Positions 14,372 to 22,909 are shown, counted from the first letter of the stretch. The stretch: DNA of 25,886 bases from an uncultured Eubacteriales bacterium (GCA_934718145.1 CAKUZC010000002.1:1-25886); one strand, 5' to 3'. Numbers and translations: made by a program. The notes: a model not told the origin generated them from the letters alone.

Positions 14372-15649
14372 TTACTGATTCTCCTTTCCTGACAGTACAT
14401 AGACGGTATCCAATGTTATTTTCTTAGCTGTACTTATAACTTTTTCGCGAGAAATATTGTTTATTTTTTCAATTACTTCCTCAGGTGTTTGATTTTTTTC
14501 ATCGAATGTTTGTGTACCATACCATGAATTTAAAGCTCCAGCTGAATCTTTGACTTTTTCTATTGTTTGACTCAAAAATAGTTTAGTTTCGTTTAGTTCT
14601 TTGTCTGTAAAATTTCCGAGTTGAATATCCTTTATTTGTTTAAGTATTTCTTCTTTTGCTTTAGAAATATTTTTTTCTTGAACTCCGCTTTCTATGAATA
14701 TAATTCCTTTTTGAGCATTATACTTTGATGAACAGTAATAACAAAGACTCAACTTTTCTCTTACGTTGACAAATAATTTTGACTGAGCCGTTCCTCCTAA
14801 AAGAGAGTTCATAACTTTTACGGATTCCACATCTTCACTTGGTTTTGCAATTTCTGTTCGGAATCCCATTACAAGTTTGCACTGAACAACATCCATTATT
14901 TCCTTTGCTTCTTTAATTTTTGAAGCTTTTTTAATAATTTTATTTTCATAAGAAAATATGTTTTCTCTTTTAATTTTAGAAAATTGACTTTTGAATTCTT
15001 CCAATATAGGTTCGTAAAATCCGGTTCCGGTCATGATTATTTCTATGTTTCCTGAGGTCAATAATCTTTGCCATGCCTCGTAAACATTATTTTCATCTGA
15101 TTTTTTAACATTTTCGATACTTCCCAATGGGTCAATTCCAAATGGTTCGTCTTGACACATTATTTTTACGCATTTCTTTTTGGAATACAGTTTTTTATCA
15201 CTTAGTTCAGAATCTATTTCTTCTATAAGTTGCCGTTTTTCTGTCTCCACATTATCTTTTTTAAATGCATTATCATTTACATCTGGATTAAAGATCATTT
15301 CGCATAAAAGTCGTGTAGATTCAAGAACATTGTTGGTGCCGTCAGGAATAAAACTATCGTTTATGCAATTCATAGATAGAGAAATAAGTTGACTATCTCC
15401 CATTTTTCCGACTCCCGGAGAAATTGATGTACCGTAAAGTTCTTCAAGTTTTTTGCTTATGCTCAAAAGAGAAGGATATTTTTTACATGAATGCACCAAA
15501 AGATTTGGTATAAGGGCATTTTGAGAAGCATATTTTTCGTCAAGAGAAGTAAAAATCAGAACAGATATGGTAGTTGTTTTGAATTTACTTTCAGGTATAT
15601 AGGTAAAATTAATATTTTCGCCTATAATGTGCTTTTCGGCATTTTGCAT
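14372..15649 (-). CDS. M16 family peptidase-like protein without zinc motif (YmfF-like)
   Basis: 425 residues from the ATG at 15649. The position where HxxEH should occur reads NLLVHSCKKYPS, so zinc ligands are absent. Later the protein keeps the conserved KLFVNVREKLSLCYY region, the Arg/Tyr substrate-binding stretch of the partner half. This fits the non-catalytic half of a two-subunit M16 peptidase with the next gene. GGAG ends 9 bases before the chosen ATG; a TTG at 15664 is also in frame but lies upstream of that site. The small membrane protein gene ends about 17 bases before this start. Confidence 0.85.
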   Translation of the reverse strand: MQNAEKHIIGENINFTYIPESKFKTTTISVLIFTSLDEKYASQNALIPNLLVHSCKKYPSLLSISKKLEELYGTSISPGVGKMGDSQLISLSMNCINDSFIPDGTNNVLESTRLLCEMIFNPDVNDNAFKKDNVETEKRQLIEEIDSELSDKKLYSKKKCVKIMCQDEPFGIDPLGSIENVKKSDENNVYEAWQRLLTSGNIEIIMTGTGFYEPILEEFKSQFSKIKRENIFSYENKIIKKASKIKEAKEIMDVVQCKLVMGFRTEIAKPSEDVESVKVMNSLLGGTAQSKLFVNVREKLSLCYYCSSKYNAQKGIIFIESGVQEKNISKAKEEILKQIKDIQLGNFTDKELNETKLFLSQTIEKVKDSAGALNSWYGTQTFDEKNQTPEEVIEKINNISREKVISTAKKITLDTVYVLSGKENQ

Positions 15650-15666
15650 ATCGACCATCTCCAATT

Positions 15667-15990
15667 TTATTTTTTTATTTTGTTTAAATCTTTCTTTTTT
15701 TTCTTTTTTCTCTTTGGTTTAAATGTGAAAAATATTCCTAAGCATGATACAGTAATTAATAATATTCCACCGTAGAGAAGTACAGAACCGTCGTAGAGAA
15801 AATCTTTAACTTTTTCATTTGACTTTATAAAATTGAAATTGTTACTTTCTTCTTCACTTTTTTGTGGTGCAGAAGTTTTTATTATATTTGAGAAGCGACC
15901 GGCTACTACTTGCTGTGAATTTATGACAAGTATTGATAAAAAAACAACTGACAACAGGTATGATACTAATTTTTTAATATTAATCTTCAA
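15667..15990 (-). CDS. Small membrane protein with signal peptide and polybasic tail
   Basis: 107 residues that I do not recognise. Residues 1-31 form a signal peptide (KKLVSYLLSVVFLSILV core, VVAG cleavage region). A short polar outer segment (about 32-70) is followed by one membrane span (about 70-90) and a cytoplasmic Lys/Arg tail. The start is a TTG preceded by GAGGAG (15999-16004) with 8 bases spacing; an ATG between the two opens only a three-codon frame. First gene of the minus-strand operon ending in lgt. A role linked to the M16 pair is possible but rests on position alone. Confidence 0.7.
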   Translation of the reverse strand: MKINIKKLVSYLLSVVFLSILVINSQQVVAGRFSNIIKTSAPQKSEEESNNFNFIKSNEKVKDFLYDGSVLLYGGILLITVSCLGIFFTFKPKRKKKKKKDLNKIKK

Positions 15991-16022
15991 TTATTCATCT
16001 CCTCAAAGTGTTTTTCAGATAA

Positions 16023-16051
16023 ATATTACACAATCATGAAATATATTTCAA
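16023..16051 (-). promoter_or_regulatory. Promoter of the M16-lgt operon
   Basis: Minus strand: -35 TTGAAA (16051-16046), a 17-base spacer and -10 TAATAT (16028-16023), ahead of the small membrane protein. It is divergent from the cdd promoter. Confidence 0.55.
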
Positions 16052-16081
16052 ATTATAATTTTAATAGCTTATTTGTTTAAT

Positions 16082-16110
16082 TTGAAATTTCTTGAATATC
16101 ATATTATACT
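16082..16110 (+). promoter_or_regulatory. Promoter of the cdd-transketolase operon
   Basis: -35 TTGAAA (16082-16087), a 17-base spacer and -10 TATACT (16105-16110). Transcription would start about 45 bases before cdd. Confidence 0.7.
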
Positions 16111-16160
16111 ACTGATGTGAATGTATCGGATTTAGTAATTTTTTTTGGAGGCATACTGTT

Positions 16161-16580
16161 TTGGAGTATATCAATAATCTTATATATGAAGCAATTAATT
16201 CAAGAAAAAAAGCATACACGCCCTATTCAAAATTTAAGGTAGGAGCGGCTCTTATAACTCAAGATGATAAAATATATGGTGGATTTAACATTGAATGTGC
16301 GGCATATTCTGTGTGTAACTGTGCAGAGCGTACTGCCCTTTTCAGAGCTGTTTTTGAAGGGCAAAGACAATTTAAAGCTATTGCCGTAGTAGGCGGAAAA
16401 GAATCAGAAGAAGATGCTTTTTCATCTTTTTGTCCTCCGTGTGGAGTTTGCCGTCAAATGTTAAGAGAATTTTGTAATCCCAAAGAATTTAAAATTATCC
16501 TTGCAAAAAACATCTCGGAGTACAAAATTTATACGCTTGAAGAATTACTTCCGGAGAGTTTTGGACCTGAAAATTTGTGA
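16161..16580 (+). CDS. cdd: Cytidine deaminase
   Basis: This 139-residue enzyme turns cytidine and deoxycytidine into uridine and deoxyuridine in pyrimidine salvage. Zinc ligands are Cys54 in CAE and Cys94/Cys97 in PCGVC; Glu56 is the catalytic proton carrier. The substrate motif reads NIECAAY where NIENASY is usual, a modest change. Length fits the tetrameric small-subunit class. The start is TTG, with TTTGGAGG ending 8-9 bases upstream. First gene of the housekeeping run; the transketolase pair follows. Confidence 0.95.
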   Translation: MEYINNLIYEAINSRKKAYTPYSKFKVGAALITQDDKIYGGFNIECAAYSVCNCAERTALFRAVFEGQRQFKAIAVVGGKESEEDAFSSFCPPCGVCRQMLREFCNPKEFKIILAKNISEYKIYTLEELLPESFGPENL

Positions 16581-16625
16581 TTAATATCGGACACTGACTA
16601 AAAAATTGATTGGGAGGAAATGATT

Positions 16626-17438
16626 TTGGACTTGGAACTTAAGTGCAGAGAAATACGTAAAAGCATCCTGACTGAAATAGGAACTTTAGGAGTAGGTCAT
16701 ATAGGTGGTTCGCTTTCGATTGTGGAACTTCTTGTCGTGCTTTACAATAAATATATGAATATAGACCCCAAAAACCCTCAAAAAGAAGGAAGAGACAGAC
16801 TAATAGTTTCAAAAGGACATAGTGGTCCCGCAGTTTACGCTGTTTTGGCAGATAAGGGGTATTTTCCTAAAGAATGGCTTTTAACCCTTAATCAACCGGG
16901 TACTAATCTACCGAGTCACTGTGATATGAACAGAACTCCGGGAGTAGACATGACAACAGGTTCGCTTGGTCAAGGTTTTTCTTGTGCGGTAGGAATAGCG
17001 TTGGCATCAAAACTCAGAAATGATGGTGCGACAATTTATACTATAATTGGTGATGGAGAGTCTCAGGAAGGTCAAATTTGGGAAGCTGCGATGTTTGCTG
17101 CTCACCAAAATCTTGATAATTTTGTCGCTTTTACAGATTACAATAAATTACAACTTGATGATTCTGTGGAAAATATATGTTCTGTTGAACCTTTGGCAGA
17201 TAAGTGGAAAGCATTTGGCTGGGAAGTAATTGAAGTCAAAAACGGCAACGACTGTAATCAAGTAGATGAAGCTGTTTCAAGAGCTAAAGCTTTGAAAAAA
17301 CCAGTTATGGTAATACTTAATACGGTAAAAGGGTGCGGAATAGGATTTGCTGAAAGAGCCGGAGTATCTAATCACAGCATGCCTGTTACCAAGGAAATGT
17401 TCGAAGAAGGTTTAGAAGAACTCGGAGGTGAATTTTAA
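16626..17438 (+). CDS. Transketolase, N-terminal (thiamine diphosphate-binding) subunit
   Basis: About 270 residues covering the first half of transketolase, which moves two-carbon units between sugar phosphates. Markers are GHIGGSLS, SKGHSGPAVYA, GSLGQGF and the diphosphate/metal motif GDGESQEGQIWEA with the following N-K-L. GGGAGG (16612-16617) lies only 2 bases before the ATG at 16620 but 8 bases before the in-frame TTG at 16626, so TTG is the better start. The stop overlaps the start of the C-terminal subunit (TAATG), giving tight coupling and 1:1 synthesis. It supplies ribose 5-phosphate for the prs gene downstream. Confidence 0.93.
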   Translation: MDLELKCREIRKSILTEIGTLGVGHIGGSLSIVELLVVLYNKYMNIDPKNPQKEGRDRLIVSKGHSGPAVYAVLADKGYFPKEWLLTLNQPGTNLPSHCDMNRTPGVDMTTGSLGQGFSCAVGIALASKLRNDGATIYTIIGDGESQEGQIWEAAMFAAHQNLDNFVAFTDYNKLQLDDSVENICSVEPLADKWKAFGWEVIEVKNGNDCNQVDEAVSRAKALKKPVMVILNTVKGCGIGFAERAGVSNHSMPVTKEMFEEGLEELGGEF

Positions 17439-18367
17439 TGGAAATGCGTCAATTGTTTGCCAGTGAACTTGAAAATGCTATGATGCAGAATGAAAATATA
17501 GTTTTGCTTAATGCTGACCTTGCAAAACCAAATGGATTTGGAGGTTTTTCAGAAAAATTTCCAAAAAGAGCAATAAATGTTGGAATAGCAGAACAAAATA
17601 TGGCTTCTATGGCTGCCGGAATGAGTAGCTATGGATTTATTCCTTTCATATGTACCTTTACTCCATTTGCAACAAGAAGAATATGTGACCAAATTGCAAT
17701 TTCCATATGTTATTCTAAGCAAAATGTTAAAATAATAGGTACAGACCCGGGAATTAGCGCTGAGTACAACGGTGGAACTCACATGAGTTTTGAGGATATA
17801 GGAGTTTTAAGAAGTATTCCGAATATGGTTATATTTGAACCTGTTGATAATAATCAACTTAAAAGTATTCTTCCTCAGATAATAGATTATAAAGGACCGG
17901 TTTATATAAGGATGTTCCGAAAAACAACACCGGATATTTTTGGAGAAGATGAAAAATTTAATCTTTTTAATGCAAAAACTATCAAAGAGGGAACAGACGT
18001 CAGCATTTTTTGCTCCGGAATAATGGTTTCAGAAACACTGGAAGCAAACAAAATTTTGGAAGAAAAGGGAATAAATGCTGAAATTATAAATATTCATACT
18101 ATTAAGCCCATAGATGAGGAGAGCATTATAAATTCCGTTCATAAAACAGGAGCGGTCGTAACGGTAGAAAATCACAATATAATAGGTGGATTACGCTCTG
18201 CGGTTGCTGAAGTATTGAGCGAAAATTGTCCCGCTCCGCTCAGAAGTATTGGAATAAGAGACTCATTTGGTCAAGTTGGTAAAATGCCTTATCTTAAGGA
18301 AACTTACAACATGGATGCACAAGATATAGTTCAAGCAGTTGTATCAGTTTTAAAATCTAAGCCGTAA
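17438..18367 (+). CDS. Transketolase, C-terminal (pyrimidine-binding) subunit
   Basis: A 309-residue second half of transketolase. GIAEQNMASMAAG carries the catalytic Glu that activates thiamine diphosphate, followed by FIPFICTFTPFATRR. The transketolase C-terminal domain follows from about residue 190. GGAGGTGA lies about 7 bases before the ATG, inside the end of the N-subunit gene. Two-gene transketolases of this kind are common in anaerobic Bacillota and archaea, so the split is not a frameshift. Confidence 0.93.
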   Translation: MEMRQLFASELENAMMQNENIVLLNADLAKPNGFGGFSEKFPKRAINVGIAEQNMASMAAGMSSYGFIPFICTFTPFATRRICDQIAISICYSKQNVKIIGTDPGISAEYNGGTHMSFEDIGVLRSIPNMVIFEPVDNNQLKSILPQIIDYKGPVYIRMFRKTTPDIFGEDEKFNLFNAKTIKEGTDVSIFCSGIMVSETLEANKILEEKGINAEIINIHTIKPIDEESIINSVHKTGAVVTVENHNIIGGLRSAVAEVLSENCPAPLRSIGIRDSFGQVGKMPYLKETYNMDAQDIVQAVVSVLKSKP

Positions 18368-18381
18368 ATATATATTTCATA

Positions 18382-18410
18382 TTGAAATATTTTGATAAAA
18401 GTTGTAAACT
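18382..18410 (+). promoter_or_regulatory. Weak candidate internal promoter before the glmU-like gene
   Basis: -35 TTGAAA (18382-18387), a 17-base spacer and -10 TAAACT (18405-18410). The -10 is poor. The 100-base gap and its position support it slightly. Confidence 0.3.
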
Positions 18411-18468
18411 GTTAGACATTGATGTAATTTTTAAGGTTTGTTTTTATATTTTCGGGAGTGAATTTTAT

Positions 18469-19515
18469 TTGAACAATGTTTGTTGTGTGATACTTGCCGC
18501 CGGAGAAGGAAAAAGGATGAAATCCAACATACCTAAGGTTCTTTCGCCGGTTCTTTTTGAACCTATGGTTGGATGGGTTATAAATTCCGTTGTAACGTGC
18601 AGTATAAGCAATATATGTGTTGTTACGGGATATAAACATGAGTTGGTAAGAGCTTATCTTTCTAGTTTAGGACATAATTTGGAAAGTGTTGTTCAAAATG
18701 AGAGAAAAGGTACTGCTCACGCAGTTATAACTGCTTTGCCGTTTTTGGAAAGATATTTAGACGGCAATGTGTTAGTTTTAAATGGAGATGCACCGTTTAT
18801 AGATAAGGCTACTATTACAAAGGCCTACAAAATACATAAAAATTCAAATAATTCAGCTACAATAATTTCATCGAAACTCGATAATCCATGTGGATATGGA
18901 AGGATTATAAGAAATAATTTTGATTATAATGTAGAAGCTATAGTTGAAGAGCAAGACGCAAGTTTTAGTCAGCGTTCAATAAAGGAGATTAATTCCGGAG
19001 CATACTGGTTTAAAGTAAAAGATTTAGTTAATTATCTTGATAAAATTACAAACAATACCTCTCAGAATGAATATTATTTGACATCTGTGATAAAACTTTT
19101 TATTGATAACGGACTTAGAGTAGATGCTTTTGAAACTTCTGCTTCCGATGTTACTCTTGGAGCAAATGATACGTGTCAACTTCAGAGGCTTAATGAAGTG
19201 GCGAGAAACAAAGTAATAGAAGGGCTTTTAGAAAATGGAGTCAAGATACCGTGTAGTGACGGGGTAATAGTTGGAAAATGGGTTCAAGTAGGTTCTGGTA
19301 GCACAATTTTGCCCGGCACTATATTAAGTGGCAAAACTGTTATAGGAAGGGAATGCACTTTGGGACCTAATACTCAGATTATAGATTCTGTTATAGGAGA
19401 TAATACTGTTATAAATCAAAGTTATTGCATAAATAGCAATATTTCTGAAAATAAAGAAATAGGTCCTTTTGCATCGTTTGTAAATATTAATGATTTGCTG
19501 TCTACATGCTGTTAA
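18469..19515 (+). CDS. glmU: GlmU-like UDP-GlcNAc pyrophosphorylase lacking the acetyltransferase end
   Basis: 348 residues from a TTG at 18469, which follows CGGGAGTGA; upstream residues in the open frame lack similarity. The uridylyltransferase domain is intact: LAAGEGKRMKS followed by PKVL (Lys replaces the usual Thr in GxTRM), GDAPFID, and NEYYLTSVI. About 100 residues of left-handed beta-helix hexapeptides follow and stop at IGPFASF. That is where bifunctional GlmU (about 456 residues) continues with LRPG and its acetyl-CoA active site. So only UTP plus GlcNAc-1-P to UDP-GlcNAc is expected; glucosamine-1-P acetylation must be done elsewhere. No remnant of the missing end follows the stop. 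Confidence 0.85.
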   Translation: MNNVCCVILAAGEGKRMKSNIPKVLSPVLFEPMVGWVINSVVTCSISNICVVTGYKHELVRAYLSSLGHNLESVVQNERKGTAHAVITALPFLERYLDGNVLVLNGDAPFIDKATITKAYKIHKNSNNSATIISSKLDNPCGYGRIIRNNFDYNVEAIVEEQDASFSQRSIKEINSGAYWFKVKDLVNYLDKITNNTSQNEYYLTSVIKLFIDNGLRVDAFETSASDVTLGANDTCQLQRLNEVARNKVIEGLLENGVKIPCSDGVIVGKWVQVGSGSTILPGTILSGKTVIGRECTLGPNTQIIDSVIGDNTVINQSYCINSNISENKEIGPFASFVNINDLLSTCC

Positions 19516-19572
19516 TTAGCAGCTGGATTGATAATAAATATAAGAAGTATTAAAGTGAGGAGACGTTGAATT

Positions 19573-20535
19573 ATGGAGTGCCAAGGTAGAGTTATGAAAG
19601 TTTTTGCAGCAAATTCCAATCCTGAACTGGCTGAAAGTATAGCTCAGGAGCTTGGATGTGAATTGGGGAAATCTGAGGTTAAGCGTTTTAGTGATGGAGA
19701 GATATCTGTTTCTATTCATGAATCAGTGAGAGGAGTTGACTGTTTTATAGTTCAGTCGACATGTGCCCCTATTAATGAAAATTTGATGGAACTTTTGCTT
19801 ATGATTGATGCTGTAAAAAGGGCATCTGCTGCAAGAATTACCGCAATCATTCCTTATTTTGGTTATGCTCGCCAAGATAGAAAAGCAAAACCACGTGATC
19901 CTATTTCGGCAAAATTGGTTGCAAACCTTCTTACAACTGCTGGAGCGAATAGAATTTTAACGATGGAGCTTCATACGCTGCAAATTCAAGGATTTTTTGA
20001 CATACCTGTAGATCACATAATAGCTGCTCCGCTTTTTGCTTCGTTTATTAAGGAAATAGAAGGATTTAATCCTGAAGAATTTACAGTTTTAGCTCCGGAT
20101 TTAGGCTCGATTTCCAGAGCACGTCAGTTTGCTACAAGATTGGGCTGCCCGCTTGCGATGATTGATAAAAGACGTCCGAAAGCAAATGTCAGTGAAGTTA
20201 TGAATATTATAGGTGATGTAAAAGATAAAAAAATAATATTAGTAGATGACATGATTGATACAGCAGGGACTATCTGTAATGCCGCTGATGCTGTAGTGGA
20301 AAAAGGTGGAGCTAAAGAAGTTTATGCTTATGTTGCTCATCCGGTATTGTCCGGTAATGCTTTGGAAAAACTGCAAAAAAGTTATATTAAAAAGATGATA
20401 GTTTTAAATACTATAAATCTTCCGGAAAATAAGAAACTTGACAAGTTTACGGTTTTAAACGTAGCCCCGGTTATTTCTGAAGCGATAAAGAGAATTAATA
20501 GTGATCGTCCAATTTCTACCATGATTTTAGAATAA
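19573..20535 (+). CDS. prs: Ribose-phosphate pyrophosphokinase
   Basis: This 320-residue enzyme makes PRPP from ribose 5-phosphate and ATP for nucleotide, His and Trp synthesis. The ATP-side flexible loop is YARQDRKAKPRDPIS (98-112), the metal His134 lies in MELHTLQIQGFF (Glu where Asp is usual), and the PRPP loop is VDDMIDTAGT (224-233). GAGGAG lies 10 bases before the ATG. The glmU-prs-pth order is typical of Bacillota, though the usual ctc gene is absent. Confidence 0.97.
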   Translation: MECQGRVMKVFAANSNPELAESIAQELGCELGKSEVKRFSDGEISVSIHESVRGVDCFIVQSTCAPINENLMELLLMIDAVKRASAARITAIIPYFGYARQDRKAKPRDPISAKLVANLLTTAGANRILTMELHTLQIQGFFDIPVDHIIAAPLFASFIKEIEGFNPEEFTVLAPDLGSISRARQFATRLGCPLAMIDKRRPKANVSEVMNIIGDVKDKKIILVDDMIDTAGTICNAADAVVEKGGAKEVYAYVAHPVLSGNALEKLQKSYIKKMIVLNTINLPENKKLDKFTVLNVAPVISEAIKRINSDRPISTMILE

Positions 20536-20561
20536 AATTCTGGATTGGAACATGATTTTTT

Positions 20562-21134
20562 ATGGGTAGTATTGATTATATTGTGGTAGGTCTCGGAAAT
20601 CCGGGAAAAGAATATGAAAAGACGCGTCATAACGTAGGGTTTATGGCGCTTGACTTTGTAGCCAAAAAAATATCTGTTGATATTGAATCGCAAAAATTTA
20701 AGTCTTTAACTGGATTGGGAAAGTTAAATGAGAAAAAATTGCTTTTGATTAAACCTCAAACGTTTATGAATTTGAGCGGTCAAGCTGTTTTTGAAGCGGC
20801 TTCTTTCTATAAAGTGCCTTTAGATAGAGTTATTGTGATTTTTGACGATGTTTCGTTACCTTGCGGAAAGATTCGTCTGAGGAAAAAAGGTTCACACGGT
20901 GGCCATAACGGTGTAAAGAATATAATCAGTTTATTTGGTTCAGATGTGTTTCCAAGAATAAAAGTAGGTGTAGGAGATAGACCTAATCCACAATGGCCGT
21001 TATCAGACTGGGTTCTTTCTAAGTTTAATTCCGAAGATATGTCGGTTATAGAAAAATCAATGGAAAACATTTATGAATCTCTTGAACTTATCGTCTGTGA
21101 AAGTATAGATTGTGCAATGAATAAATTTAATTAA
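20562..21134 (+). CDS. pth: Peptidyl-tRNA hydrolase
   Basis: A 190-residue cytoplasmic esterase that frees tRNA from stalled peptidyl-tRNA. VGLGNPGKEYEKTRHNVGF carries the catalytic His and a conserved Asn, PQTFMNLSG carries the second Asn, and FDDVSLPCGKIRLRKKGSHGGHNG is the remaining signature. Length is normal. The ribosome site is poor (only TGGATTGGA about 20 bases upstream), 26 bases after prs. Confidence 0.97.
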   Translation: MGSIDYIVVGLGNPGKEYEKTRHNVGFMALDFVAKKISVDIESQKFKSLTGLGKLNEKKLLLIKPQTFMNLSGQAVFEAASFYKVPLDRVIVIFDDVSLPCGKIRLRKKGSHGGHNGVKNIISLFGSDVFPRIKVGVGDRPNPQWPLSDWVLSKFNSEDMSVIEKSMENIYESLELIVCESIDCAMNKFN

Positions 21135-21139
21135 AACTC

Positions 21140-21191
21140 AAAGGTAGGTGAAATATAGATATAAATTAGTATTTTTTATATCTTTTAAATG
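21140..21191 (+). promoter_or_regulatory. Ribosome site separated from the tlyA start by a hairpin
   Basis: AGGTAGGTGA (21142-21151) is 37 bases from the tlyA ATG, too far alone. Between them AGATATAAA (21157-21165) pairs with TTTATATCT (21175-21183) in a 9-bp stem, leaving 5 bases on each side. Folding would bring the site near the ATG. A GTG at 21148 also opens a 14-codon frame whose TGA overlaps the tlyA ATG, an alternative coupling route. Confidence 0.4.
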
Positions 21192-21992
21192 AAGAAACGA
21201 TTAGATGTAATATTATTTGAAAAAAAATTTTTTGATAGCAGAGAAAAAGCTAAAGTGGCAATAATGGAAGGTTTAGTTTTTGTTGACAATCAAAAATCAG
21301 ATAAACCCGGAGCTATGTACGGTGAAGACTGCAAAATAGAAGTAAGAAACAATAAGTTGAGATATGTCAGTCGAGGTGGATTAAAACTTGAGAAAGCTCT
21401 TGATGTTTTCCATATTGATCTTAATGGAATCGTAGCTATGGATATTGGAGCTTCAACGGGTGGTTTTACAGACTGTATGCTTCAAAACGGGTGTGAAAAA
21501 GTTTACGCTATTGATGTAGGTTATGGGCAACTTGATTGGAAGCTCAGGAATGATTCAAGAGTAGTAAATTTGGAAAGAACGAATATAAGGTATATAGATA
21601 AATCTTTGATAAAGGACGATATAGATTTTTTCTCAATTGACGTTTCATTTATCTCTTTGAAACTTGTACTTCCGGTGGTAAGGGAGATAATAAGAGATGG
21701 TGCTTTAGGAGTGTGCTTGATTAAGCCTCAGTTTGAAGCCGGAAGGGAAAAAGTAGGGAAAAAAGGTGTAGTTCGCGATAGGGAAACTCACAAAGAAGTG
21801 GTGGATTCTATATGTGAATTTTGTGTACAAAATGGATTTGCTGTTTTAAGTGTTGATTTTTCACCTGTTAAAGGACCTGAAGGAAATATAGAATATTTAT
21901 TACTTGTCAAGAAGTCAGATAATCCTTATATTGATGAGCCTGTGGATGTTGAAAATATTGTAGATTTTTCCCACGAAAACTTAAAGCCTTAA
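21189..21992 (+). CDS. tlyA: TlyA-family rRNA 2'-O-methyltransferase
   Basis: 267 residues. An N-terminal S4 RNA-binding domain (about 1-60, KRLDVILFEKKFFDSREKAK) is followed by a FtsJ-like methyltransferase domain. MDIGASTGGFTDCMLQ is the SAM-binding loop, DVGYGQLDWKLR is diagnostic, and LIKPQFEAGREKVGKKGVV carries a catalytic Lys. Homologues methylate 16S and/or 23S rRNA; haemolysin-type names for the family are historical. It sits before nadK, as in many Bacillota, but argR and recN do not follow here. Confidence 0.93.
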   Translation: MKKRLDVILFEKKFFDSREKAKVAIMEGLVFVDNQKSDKPGAMYGEDCKIEVRNNKLRYVSRGGLKLEKALDVFHIDLNGIVAMDIGASTGGFTDCMLQNGCEKVYAIDVGYGQLDWKLRNDSRVVNLERTNIRYIDKSLIKDDIDFFSIDVSFISLKLVLPVVREIIRDGALGVCLIKPQFEAGREKVGKKGVVRDRETHKEVVDSICEFCVQNGFAVLSVDFSPVKGPEGNIEYLLLVKKSDNPYIDEPVDVENIVDFSHENLKP

Positions 21993-22012
21993 TTGTTTTA
22001 GGAGGATTGAAT

Positions 22013-22846
22013 TTGAATATTGCAATTGTTTTTGGAAATAAAAGAAACAATAGCAATGGTTATATACAAAATATTTTAAATACTCTAATATCTAGAGGTA
22101 TAAATGTTTTTGCTGATGAGTGCTATACATTTGAGCTTAAAGATACAAATGTAAATTTTGTAAATTATGAAGAACTATATCAATTAGGTGATATAATTTT
22201 AGCTGTAGGTGGAGACGGAACCATAATTCACGTAGCAAAAGAAGCATCACAACGGGATAAACCTGTAATGGGAATAAACAGCGGCAGACTGGGATTTTTA
22301 GCAAGTATGGAGCAAAATCAACCGGATATGTTACTGAATTTAATAAATGGAGAATATGAAATTAGCAAACGTATGATGTTGGAATTAGATATTGATGGCA
22401 AAAAAATACTTGCTTTAAATGATATTTCTATTAATAGAGCACTCGATTCTCCTATAGTAGATTACTCAGTTAGAAACAGTAATTTTAATATTTTTAAATA
22501 TCGTTCAGATGGAATAATTGTCGCTACTCCTACAGGGTCTACGGCTTACGCACTTTCTGCCGGTGGACCTGTAATTGATTCAAGCTTAGAATGTATAGAG
22601 ATCACACCCATATGTGCGCATTGTGTTTCACCAAAAAGTATAGTTTTAAGTGCTAAAGATGATATTTTTGTTAATTACAGTCTAAAAGAAAATTCAGAAA
22701 TATTTGTTTTAGTTGACGGAAATATTTGTGCCAAAAAAGACTTATCAGGTTGCTTGTCTTTAAAAAAATCAAAAAGATATGCAAATTTTGTAGTTTTGAA
22801 AAATAGAAATTTTTATGAAAACATCAATAAATTGATTAATAATTAA
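22013..22846 (+). CDS. nadK: NAD kinase
   Basis: Phosphorylates NAD to NADP. 278 codons from the TTG at 22013, chosen because GGAGG (22001-22005) lies 7 bases before it; an in-frame TTG at 22007 is only 1 base away from the site. The catalytic/nucleotide motif GGDGT is followed by INSGRLGFLA, then ATPTGSTAYALSAGGPV near the middle. Length and order are normal for the family. 20 bases after tlyA. Confidence 0.96.
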   Translation: MNIAIVFGNKRNNSNGYIQNILNTLISRGINVFADECYTFELKDTNVNFVNYEELYQLGDIILAVGGDGTIIHVAKEASQRDKPVMGINSGRLGFLASMEQNQPDMLLNLINGEYEISKRMMLELDIDGKKILALNDISINRALDSPIVDYSVRNSNFNIFKYRSDGIIVATPTGSTAYALSAGGPVIDSSLECIEITPICAHCVSPKSIVLSAKDDIFVNYSLKENSEIFVLVDGNICAKKDLSGCLSLKKSKRYANFVVLKNRNFYENINKLINN

Positions 22847-22856
22847 TTTTAAATAT

Positions 22857-22909
22857 GAAGGGATGGTAGGATAAGGTATAAATCAGTTATATTTTATCCG
22901 ATTTTTATG
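22857..22909 (+). promoter_or_regulatory. Strong hairpin between ribosome site and pduL start
   Basis: GGATAAGGTATAA (22869-22881) pairs with TTATATTTTATCC (22887-22899) in an unbroken 13-bp stem with two G-U pairs and a 5-base loop. AAGGGA (22858-22863) lies just before it and the ATG is 7 bases after it. The layout copies that before tlyA. It could expose or regulate translation start. A terminator is less likely because the stem is mostly A-U. Confidence 0.5.

Noticed and set aside
16620..18367. Transketolase broken by a frameshift
   Set aside because: Both halves are complete, the second has its own ribosome site and the TAATG overlap is typical of natural two-subunit transketolases.
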